From contig VAZF01000135.1 of assembly GCA_005888425.1 (NCBI GenBank), positions 1 to 5,427 of the forward strand: a stretch of 5,427 bases of DNA, in the 5' to 3' direction. The notes beneath the pieces are model-generated. The model ran no database searches and was not told the DNA's origin. It worked only from the letters and a program-made list of their open reading frames with translations. The position numbers and the translations under genes are program-made. This DNA is from Alphaproteobacteria bacterium. Lineage in GTDB: Bacteria; Pseudomonadota; Alphaproteobacteria; ATCC43930; CGMCC-115725. Below, piece by piece: positions 1 through 5,035 of this stretch. How positions within the stretch are numbered: position 1 is the stretch's first letter; the number at the start of each line of letters is the position of its first letter.

Positions 1-527
1 ACCGCGCCGCCGAACAGCGGATCGAGGATCGGCAGGTGCAGCGTGCTGCCAAGCATCAGCGTCGCGATCACGCCGAGATTGAGGATCAGATCGCTGCGGT
101 AATGCAGTTCGTCGGCGCCGACCGCGATCGAGCCGGTATGGCGAATGACATGCCGCTGATAGGCGACGAGGCCGAGCGTCACGGCGATCGCGAACACCAT
201 GACGGCGATCCCGGCCGCTGCGCCTTCCACTGGGGCCGGCGATACGAGCCGGCGCACCGCCTCGAACATCAAGAGGATCGCGCTGCCGATCAGAAAGGCC
301 GATTGGCCGAGCGCGGCCAGGGGCTCGGCCTTTCCATGGCCAAAACGGTGTTCGCGGTCGGCGGGAACGATTGCTTGGCGCACCGCGAAGAAGTTGACGA
401 GTGAGGCGGCGGCGTCGACAAACGAGTCGACAAGGCTCGACAACAGCGCGACAGAGTCGGTGCTGATCCACACGACGAGCTTGGCCGCGATCAGCACCGC
501 CGGGGAAAGAGTCGCGTCTTGCGCCAT
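1..527 (-). CDS. fieF: FieF/YiiP-like cation diffusion facilitator, N-terminal 175 residues (C-terminus off the left edge)
   Basis: Inner-membrane divalent cation/proton antiporter of the CDF family, which exports metals such as Zn, Fe, Cd or Mn from the cytoplasm. Visible residues match E. coli FieF with a constant offset of 11. LVDSFVD gives D34 and D38, and HYRSD gives H142 and D146; together these form the transport site equivalent to E. coli D45/D49/H153/D157. The PADREHRFGHGKAE stretch carries D57, H60 and H64, equivalent to the second site (D68/H71/H75), followed by the family GHGKAE signature. Four hydrophobic segments fall at about 7-27, 70-95, 103-122 and 147-163. The cytoplasmic C-terminal domain lies outside the window. 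The ATG at 527 is preceded by GGAAGG at 533-538 with 5 nt spacing, which fixes the start; the N-terminus is therefore about 11 residues shorter than E. coli FieF. It is the last visible gene of a four-gene cluster, 20 bp after the small membrane protein. Family assignment is firm; substrate is not determinable from these residues. Confidence 0.93.
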   Translation of the reverse strand, partial: MAQDATLSPAVLIAAKLVVWISTDSVALLSSLVDSFVDAAASLVNFFAVRQAIVPADREHRFGHGKAEPLAALGQSAFLIGSAILLMFEAVRRLVSPAPVEGAAAGIAVMVFAIAVTLGLVAYQRHVIRHTGSIAVGADELHYRSDLILNLGVIATLMLGSTLHLPILDPLFGGA

Positions 528-547
528 ACTTACCTTCCGCCGGCGAA

Positions 548-781
548 TTAAGCCGCCGATCGGATGGCCGCCGCAATAGGATGCTTCTGGCGGCGCACAT
601 TGGCGATCAGCAGCACCGGGCAGCCAAGCGCCAGCACGGTTCCGCCAACCAGCGGATCGAGGCCGCTCAACTCGATCAGCGCCGCCGAAACCGCAATCAG
701 CAACAGCAGCGCGAGCGTCAGCCGGGCATCGCCGAAGAACATGCCGATCAGCACGGCCGCGACTTCCTTCAGCAGGGTCAT
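548..781 (-). CDS. Small two-helix membrane protein (77 aa), function unknown
   Basis: I do not recognise a characterised family. The protein has an N-terminal amphipathic-looking stretch (1-19, including GMFFGDAR), a hydrophobic segment at about 20-38 (leucine/alanine-rich), a short turn with LSGLDP, a second hydrophobic segment at about 42-61 containing C54, and a basic tail NVRRQKH (61-67). It is probably an inner-membrane hairpin. The ATG at 781 overlaps the stop of the preceding gene as ATGA (778-781) and has GGAGGT about 6 nt upstream, inside the preceding coding region. A longer reading frame begins at 886, but that extension only runs out of frame over the preceding gene, so I chose 781. 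Tight coupling on both sides (4-bp overlap upstream, 20 bp to the CDF gene) suggests it is made with the two transporters. An accessory subunit role is a guess from context only. Confidence 0.75.
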   Translation of the reverse strand: MTLLKEVAAVLIGMFFGDARLTLALLLLIAVSAALIELSGLDPLVGGTVLALGCPVLLIANVRRQKHPIAAAIRSAA

Positions 782-1431
782 CGTGCCACCTCCATAGCGG
801 CGCTGCGGGCGATTGCGGTGCCAGTGAGCCCGGCGCCCAAAAAGATGGCGACGAACAGCAGCAGCGCCAGATCCTGCCCCGGCCAATCGAGCCCAAGCCC
901 CTCGCCGGTCCAGAACACGCCGAACGCCGACAGCATGACGCCGACGCCGAATTTGAGGGTGTTCTCGGGGACCCGCGACAGCGGCCGATGGACGAACATC
1001 CCGACCACCAGAACGAGGGCGCAGGCGAGCAGCGCACCGATGCTGGCCGGCAGCAGCAGGCCGCCGCCGGCGCCGACCGCGATGACGTCGAGCTGGGCGG
1101 TCTCGGCGGCGAAAATCGCGTCCTCGTCATGTAGCGGGATCACGCCGGCACTGCGCAAACACGCCTTGCGCAGCCAGCTCATGCCCATCAGCAGGAGCAA
1201 GACGCCGATTGCGAACTGCAGCGCATGGAGCGGAACCTGGTTGAGCAGCGGCCCAAGCAGCAGGACGGCGCTGGCCAACACAGCGAGCGCCGCCCCGGTC
1301 CCGAGCGCGGCAGGACGCCAGCCGCGCAACGTCGCGGCGGCAAGGACGATCGTGAAGGCCTCGACCACTTCGACGACGGAGGCCAGGAAAGCGGCGCCGA
1401 TGGCCGGCGCGGCGGTTGACCAGATCAGCAT
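778..1431 (-). CDS. COG4280-type multi-pass membrane protein (217 aa), putative transporter
   Basis: A very hydrophobic protein with six likely membrane segments at about 8-34, 42-62, 68-86, 116-147, 158-175 and 187-208. The first carries an acidic pair, E21 and E24, in SVVEVVEAFTIVLA. This resembles the COG4280 family of uncharacterised membrane proteins and, more loosely, the acidic helices of GDT1/UPF0016 and LysE-type cation exporters. An internal duplication is visible: residues 28-87 align without gaps to 116-175 (offset 88) with about 16 identities in 60, including P40/P128, G44/G132, P67/P155, F73/F161, G76/G164 and W86/W174. The soluble loop has HDEDAIFAAE (101-110), and the second half contains RVPENTLKFGVGVML and WTGEG. 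The second repeat lacks an equivalent of the E21/E24 helix, so the gene may have lost a short in-frame piece. The start at 1431 lies 12 bp after the upstream stop with a purine-rich GAGAGAGAG upstream. A role in metal transport is inferred from its CDF neighbour and acidic helix, not shown. Confidence 0.85.
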   Translation of the reverse strand: MLIWSTAAPAIGAAFLASVVEVVEAFTIVLAAATLRGWRPAALGTGAALAVLASAVLLLGPLLNQVPLHALQFAIGVLLLLMGMSWLRKACLRSAGVIPLHDEDAIFAAETAQLDVIAVGAGGGLLLPASIGALLACALVLVVGMFVHRPLSRVPENTLKFGVGVMLSAFGVFWTGEGLGLDWPGQDLALLLFVAIFLGAGLTGTAIARSAAMEVAR

Positions 1432-1443
1432 CTCAGCTCTCTC

Positions 1444-1986
1444 TCAACGGTTCTCGTCGTGCGCCTCGAAGACGCGCTGGGCATACGCGTCGAGCAGGCG
1501 CTCGCAGCCTTTGAGCCGCTCGGCAGCCTCGACCGCGAGTTCGGCGTCGTAAAAATCCAGCTTCTTGATCTTCTCGAACCAGACCTGCAGCTTTTTCAGA
1601 TCGACGTCGTTCTCCTCGAGTTCGGCGTAGGTGAAGTGCTGTGCGGCGGTTTCCTTGGCAATCTCCGCCTCGAAATCGTCGCACTTGTCGATCAGCTCGC
1701 GGTAGGCCTCGTCCCGGTCCGCCTGGAAGCGGGCGATCACCTTTTCTTCCTGGGAGCGGTCAAGCGCGATGGTTTCGAGGATCACCGCGTCGCCGCTCAT
1801 TTCGGCGACATCGTTTTCCAGCATCTTGAGCCGCCGCACGTGATCATCGGTTTTCGGCAGGAGGCATACGCTGTTCTGCAGGTAGACCGCCCCCATGCCC
1901 TTCAGCCGGCGCCATAGCGCGATGCGTTTCGCGGCTGGTTCGGGCGGCACCTTGTAGGTCAGCAGCAACCATGGACGGGTAAGCAT
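1444..1986 (-). CDS. ChrB N-terminal-domain-like protein (180 aa), possible metal-responsive regulator
   Basis: The N-terminus (about 5-45) strongly resembles the N-terminal domain of chromate-resistance regulator ChrB and, more distantly, PaaX-type regulators: a WLLLTYKVP opening, then PAAKRIALWRRLKGMGAVYL and QNSVCLLP. Residues 46-180 are highly charged and look mainly helical (many E/K/R), with C41, C102 and C161 and a W136. Full ChrB proteins are around 300 residues with a C-terminal chromate-resistance domain; here only the first domain exists, with a clean stop, so this is a stand-alone version and not a truncated end. No signal peptide or membrane segment is seen, so it is cytoplasmic. 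It is first in a cluster with two or three transport proteins. A perfect inverted repeat ends 12 bp before its ATG, consistent with autoregulation or with control by another regulator. No chrA is present in the window, so chromate itself may not be the ligand. The ribosome site is weak; the start is chosen because the conserved domain begins at residue 5. Confidence 0.83.
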   Translation of the reverse strand: MLTRPWLLLTYKVPPEPAAKRIALWRRLKGMGAVYLQNSVCLLPKTDDHVRRLKMLENDVAEMSGDAVILETIALDRSQEEKVIARFQADRDEAYRELIDKCDDFEAEIAKETAAQHFTYAELEENDVDLKKLQVWFEKIKKLDFYDAELAVEAAERLKGCERLLDAYAQRVFEAHDENR

Positions 1987-1992
1987 GGTGCC

Positions 1993-2021
1993 GAGGTAAT
2001 GTTACGGTAGTAACATTTCAA
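1993..2021 (-). promoter_or_regulatory. Possible promoter of the ChrB-like/COG4280/CDF cluster
   Basis: On the minus strand TTGAAA (2021-2016) resembles a -35 element. A 17-bp spacer then leads to TACCTC (1998-1993), a poor -10 match. If used, transcription would begin at or within a few bases of the ATG at 1986, giving a leaderless or nearly leaderless message, which would agree with the lack of a good Shine-Dalgarno sequence there. The inverted repeat at 1998-2017 fills the spacer, the usual place for a repressor. The weak -10 keeps confidence low. Confidence 0.3.
1998..2017. repeat. Perfect inverted repeat AATGTTAC-GGTA-GTAACATT, candidate operator
   Basis: Two 8-bp arms (1998-2005 and 2010-2017) are exact reverse complements around a 4-bp centre. 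The arms are AT-rich in an otherwise GC-rich window, and the element ends 12 bp before the ATG of the ChrB-like gene. It is not followed by a T run and is too close to a start codon to be a terminator for pdxH. The layout is typical of a dimeric repressor site. Which protein binds is unknown: the adjacent ChrB-like protein is the obvious candidate, although TTAC-N-GTAA palindromes are also common for TetR-type regulators, none of which is encoded in the window. Confidence 0.65.
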
Positions 2022-2096
2022 GTGTGCGTAGAAGCCGTAGGACAGGATACCGGCGAGCGCGACAACTTCGCGCAGTGCTGGTCGCTCAGCGGCTGT

Positions 2097-2690
2097 CTAC
2101 GGGAACAGGCGCTCTTTCCGCCATGCCTCGCCCTCACGGGTGAACAGCACGCGATCATGCAGCCGGAACGGCCGTTCCTGCCAGAACTCGATGCGCTCGG
2201 GGGCGACGCGAAAGCCGGACCAATAGGCCGGCCGCGGCAGGACGGCGTCGGCGGTATAATGCCGGGTCAGCTCCGCAAAGCGGTGTTCGAGCGTGGCGCG
2301 GTCAGGGAGCGGGCGTGACTGCTCCGACGCCCAGGCGCCGATCTGACTATCGCGCGGCCGCGAGGTGAAATAGGCGTCCGCCTCGGCATCGGAGACGAGC
2401 GAGGCGGCGCCTTCGATGCGCACCTGCCGGCCCAACGACTTCCAGTGAAAGCACAAGGCAGCGTGCGGGTTGGCGAACAGTTCTTCGGCCTTGCGGCTCT
2501 CGAAATTCGTGTAGAACACAAAGCCGCGCTCATCGGCGCCCTTGAGCAGCACGGCGCGGATCGATGGGACGCCGTCGGGGGTCGCGGTCGCGAGGGTCAT
2601 CGTCTCGGCCAGCGTCTCGCTTTCAGAGGCCAGCGCAAACCAGCGCGCAAACGGCGCAAAGGGTTCGTGCTCGGCGATGTCGTCGGTCAC
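2097..2690 (-). CDS. pdxH: Pyridoxamine/pyridoxine 5'-phosphate oxidase PdxH (197 aa)
   Basis: A cytoplasmic FMN-dependent enzyme that oxidises pyridoxine or pyridoxamine 5'-phosphate to pyridoxal 5'-phosphate, the last step of vitamin B6 synthesis and salvage. Family motifs run in order: RAVLLKG (45-51) and FYTNFESRKAEEL (59-71) for FMN phosphate binding, GRQVRIEG (87-94), SRPRDSQIGAWAS (110-122), PAYWSGFRVAPERIEFWQ (154-171), the substrate-binding FRLHDR (175-180, R176 and H178), and a C-terminal RKERLFP. Length and termini fit a complete enzyme. The start is a GTG at 2690; no in-frame ATG lies between it and the upstream region, and GGAG stands about 10 nt upstream, a rather long spacing. 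The stop is TAG at 2097-2099. It lies 41 bp downstream of yihY on the same strand and may be cotranscribed with it. A 110-bp gap with its own candidate promoter separates it from the metal cluster. Confidence 0.97.
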   Translation of the reverse strand: MTDDIAEHEPFAPFARWFALASESETLAETMTLATATPDGVPSIRAVLLKGADERGFVFYTNFESRKAEELFANPHAALCFHWKSLGRQVRIEGAASLVSDAEADAYFTSRPRDSQIGAWASEQSRPLPDRATLEHRFAELTRHYTADAVLPRPAYWSGFRVAPERIEFWQERPFRLHDRVLFTREGEAWRKERLFP

Positions 2691-2731
2691 CGGCCAGGCG
2701 CTCCGTCTTCGATCCGCTGCCGAGGCATGCG

Positions 2732-4072
2732 CTACTCGCCGCCGAACCCGTCGGCCACCGCCCGGATCGGGCTCGGGGCGGGGGCATGGATCTCGGTCAA
2801 CAGTGCGGCCAAGGTCATGCGCATCGCCGCGCTCTCGGCCTTGACGATGCGGTCCATCGCCGGCGCGACCTGCACCTGCCAGGGCGCCACCGGGTGATCG
2901 CGCCAGCGTCCGGCAAGCGGCAGGTCGAGGGCTTCATAGAGATCGTGCAGCGTTGCCGTTTCCGGGTTCCAGGCGAGAACCCAGCCGCCGGATTGGGTCG
3001 GCGCGGCAAAACCGGCGCGCGCGAGTTGCTGCAGGTGCTCGTCGACGACGGAGGTTGCGACACCGAGCTCCACCGCCAGGCTGGCGATGCGGCTCGTTAG
3101 GCCGCGCCGCTGTGCGCGCGCCAGGGCGCCGATCAAGGCGAGGCTGAAGCCCAGCCGCACCCCACCGGTGCTGAGATGTGCGAGGCGCTCATCGACCCGC
3201 CAGGTCGGCAGATTGGCCGCGACCACGGCGCCCAGCAGCACCGCCATCCAGGACACGTACATCCACAACAGAAAGATCGGGATTGCCGCCAGCGCGCCAT
3301 AAACCGTCTGGTAGGACGACATCGAGCCGATATAGATCGCGAAACCGATCTTGAGGATTTCGATCGCGATCGCCGCGACCGCCGCGCCGGCCAGCCCATC
3401 GCGCCACCGCACCGCGCAATTCGGGATGACGCAGTAGAGCAGCGCGCAGGCGATCAGCTCGAGCAGGAACGGTACCAGCCGCGCCAGCAGATGCGGCCAG
3501 CCGCTGGCGAATTGATAAAAGGCTTCCGGGTCGAACCCGGCGCGGCGCGCCGCCGTGTCGAGATACGTCGACAAGGTCAGGCTCATGCCGACGAGTAGCG
3601 GACCCAGCGTGATTAAGGTCCAGTAAGCGAGCACACGCTGTCCCCATGGGCGCGGCGTCGTCACGCGCCACAGCGCGTTCAGCTGATCTTCGACCGTGGC
3701 CAGCAGCAAGACGCCGGTGCCGGCGATGCCGACAATGCCGATCGCGGTCGCCTGGCCCGCGGAGCCCGCGAAATACTGGAACCACCAGGCGGCCTGTTCG
3801 CTGATCGTCGGGATGAAGTTGCGGAATACGAGGTCGAGCAGCTCCTGCCGCACATCGGCGAAATTCGGGAAGGCGGACAGGATGCCGAGCGCGATCACCC
3901 CGAGCGGGACGAGAGAGACAAGCGTCGTGTAGCTGAGCGCGCCCGAGGCGGCAAAGCAGCCGTCCCTGCTGAACCGGTGCACCGCGTAGCGGGAGAAGGT
4001 CGCCAGCGCCACCAGCCTCTCGTGTAGCGCGCCGATAAACCCGGCCCGGCGATTGTTCTCGGTCTGTTGCAT
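2732..4072 (-). CDS. yihY: YihY/BrkB-family inner membrane protein with C-terminal winged-helix-like extension (446 aa)
   Basis: A member of the YihY/BrkB family (once mislabelled ribonuclease BN), polytopic inner-membrane proteins of uncertain function, with transport or envelope roles proposed. Residues about 23-290 form the family core: a basic N-terminus, then DGCFAASGALSYTTLVSLVPLGVIALGILSAF (37-68; the A-LSYTTLVSLVPL stretch is the family hallmark), TGVLLLATVEDQLNALWRV (119-137), and YIGSMSSYQTVYGALAAIPIFLLWMYVSWMAVLLGA (247-282). About six membrane segments are seen. E. coli YihY has about 290 residues; here roughly 155 more follow. Residues 305-366 look like a helix-turn-helix plus wing (RIASLAVELGVATSVVDEHL, then QLARAGF and GGWVLAWN), with a short tail ending in GFGGE. 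The start at 4072 (MQQTENNRR) is preferred over an in-frame start at 4225, because the extra 51 residues lack family similarity and would fill the divergent promoter region. A G-rich GGGTCGGGG just before the ATG is a poor ribosome site. The function remains unknown. Confidence 0.9.
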   Translation of the reverse strand: MQQTENNRRAGFIGALHERLVALATFSRYAVHRFSRDGCFAASGALSYTTLVSLVPLGVIALGILSAFPNFADVRQELLDLVFRNFIPTISEQAAWWFQYFAGSAGQATAIGIVGIAGTGVLLLATVEDQLNALWRVTTPRPWGQRVLAYWTLITLGPLLVGMSLTLSTYLDTAARRAGFDPEAFYQFASGWPHLLARLVPFLLELIACALLYCVIPNCAVRWRDGLAGAAVAAIAIEILKIGFAIYIGSMSSYQTVYGALAAIPIFLLWMYVSWMAVLLGAVVAANLPTWRVDERLAHLSTGGVRLGFSLALIGALARAQRRGLTSRIASLAVELGVATSVVDEHLQQLARAGFAAPTQSGGWVLAWNPETATLHDLYEALDLPLAGRWRDHPVAPWQVQVAPAMDRIVKAESAAMRMTLAALLTEIHAPAPSPIRAVADGFGGE

Positions 4073-4251
4073 CCCCGACCCTATACGGCGGATCTCGTTA
4101 AATGAACAGCGCCGCGCTCCTGGTAACCCCGCGGTCACTATGTGCAGGAGATCGGGGGGTTGCTCGCCGGGCCTACCGGCTTCGTGTAGGATGCCGCGAG
4201 GGGGCGCCTGCCCGGTCCCCGCCAACCGAGCCGCGGCGGAAGGAGAACAAA
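4073..4251. promoter_or_regulatory. Divergent intergenic region between yihY and fabI
   Basis: These 179 bp must hold the promoters for both directions. On the minus strand TATAGG (4085-4080) is a reasonable -10 for yihY but has no clear -35, and it would place the start of transcription next to the ATG. On the plus strand TAGGAT (4187-4192) is a possible fabI -10, again without a good -35 at 16-18 bp. An imperfect inverted repeat at 4121-4140 (TGGTAACCCC / GCGGTCACTA, 7 of 10 positions) may be an operator. A small hairpin (GCCGG-GCCTA-CCGGC) lies at 4166-4180. The AGGAG at 4241-4245 is the fabI ribosome site, 6 nt before its ATG. No convincing complete promoter was found. Confidence 0.4.
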
Positions 4252-5020
4252 ATGGCCGTGATGGCCGGAAAACAAGGCCTCATCATGGGCGTCGCCAATG
4301 AGCGCTCGATCGCCTGGGGCATTGCCAAGGCAGCGCATGCGCAGGGCGCCCGGCTGGCCTTTACCTATCAGGGCGACGCGCTGGGAAAGCGGGTACGGCC
4401 CCTGGCCGCGAGCCTGGAGAGCGATTTCGTGGTCGAGGCGGATGTCGGCTCCGAGGCGAGCCTCGATTCGTTGTTCGCGGAGATTGCCGATCGTTGGGGG
4501 CGGCTCGACTTTCTGGTGCACGCGATCGCCTTTTCCGACAAGAACGAGCTGACCGGCAAATACATCGAGACGAGCCGTGGCAATTTCCTGCGCACGCTCG
4601 AGATCTCCTGCTTCTCCTTCACCGATGTGTGCCGCCGGGCGGTGCCGCTGATGCAGAACGGCGGCAGCCTGTTGACGCTGACCTATTACGGCGCTGAACG
4701 GGTCATGCCGCATTACAACGTCATGGGCGTGGCGAAGGCGGCGCTCGAAGCCAGTGTGCGCTATCTCGCGGCCGATCTCGGCTGGGCCGATCAAGACCTT
4801 GGCCGCTTATGGCATTGGCGATTTCCACTACATCCTCAAATGGAACCAGCTGAATTCGCCGCTGCAGCGCAATGTCACGATCGAGGAGGTCGGCGGGTCG
4901 GCGGTTTATCTGTTGAGCGATCTGTCGAGCGGGGTCACCGGCGAGGTCCACCATGTCGATTGCGGCTATCACGTCGTCGGCATGAAGCGCGCCGACGCGC
5001 CCGACATCGCGGTGGTGTGA
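4252..5020 (+). pseudogene. fabI: Enoyl-[acyl-carrier-protein] reductase FabI, frameshifted by an apparent 32-bp deletion
   Basis: FabI is the NADH-dependent enoyl-ACP reductase that completes each elongation cycle of type II fatty acid synthesis. Codons 1-177 are typical: dinucleotide-binding GVANERSIAWGIA (13-25), D64, the catalytic Y145/Y155/K162 set in TYYGAER and YNVMGVAKAALE, and VRYLAADLG (169-177). The same frame then reads unrelated residues and only stops at 5049, giving a 265-residue product with a scrambled tail that overlaps aroC. The true C-terminus continues in another frame from 4775: ISAGPIKTLAAYGIGDF, VTIEEVG, YLLSDLSSGVTGEVHHVD, ending at TGA 5018-5020. The usual eight residues between ADLG and ISAG (a P-x-x-I/V-R-V-N-A type segment) are missing. 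769 bp plus 32 bp equals 801 bp, exactly 266 codons plus stop, a normal FabI length. The start is supported by AGGAG six nt upstream. Either the gene is inactivated, with another enoyl reductase in the genome, or the base sequence has an error. The identity is certain; whether the break is real is not. Confidence 0.92.
4774..4782 (+). repeat. Junction 9-mer GATCTCGGC at the fabI frame break
   Basis: Read in the upstream frame it is GAT CTC GGC (Asp-Leu-Gly, end of the upstream block). Read one base on it is ATC TCG GC (Ile-Ser-Ala, start of the downstream block). One copy therefore serves both sides, the mark of a deletion between two short direct repeats. An 8-bp direct repeat GGCCGATC also occurs around it (4770-4777 and 4785-4792). 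Confidence 0.8.
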
Positions 5021-5035
5021 CGGAGCGGAAGGCCG

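Noticed and set aside
778..1431. FTR1-type iron permease identity for the six-helix protein
   Set aside because: The REGLE motif is absent; ExxE within VEVVEA fits COG4280-type proteins better.
581..1552. Long plus-strand open frame (323 codons) opposite the metal cluster
   Set aside because: Low-complexity Ser/Ala/Arg-rich translation typical of the antisense of GC-rich genes; no ribosome site, and real membrane proteins lie opposite.
2057..2073. Hairpin GCGCGA-CAACT-TCGCGC downstream of pdxH as a terminator
   Set aside because: A 6-bp stem with no T run after it on the minus strand; in this GC content such stems are common.
4187..4192. TAGGAT as the fabI -10 box
   Set aside because: No acceptable -35 at 16-18 bp; the nearest TTGC-type hexamer is 21 bp away. 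Kept only as a remark in the intergenic entry.
4073..4225. In-frame 51-residue extension of the YihY protein
   Set aside because: No family similarity, and it would cover most of the intergenic region. The ATG at 4072 gives the expected N-terminus.
4102..4251. In-frame 50-residue N-terminal extension of fabI
   Set aside because: It has no resemblance to FabI, would fill the divergent promoter region, and ignores the well-placed AGGAG before the ATG at 4252.
4774..4800. Programmed ribosomal frameshift in fabI
   Set aside because: There is no slippery heptamer, and the conserved eight-residue segment is missing altogether, so a ribosomal slip would not restore the protein. A DNA deletion explains both facts.
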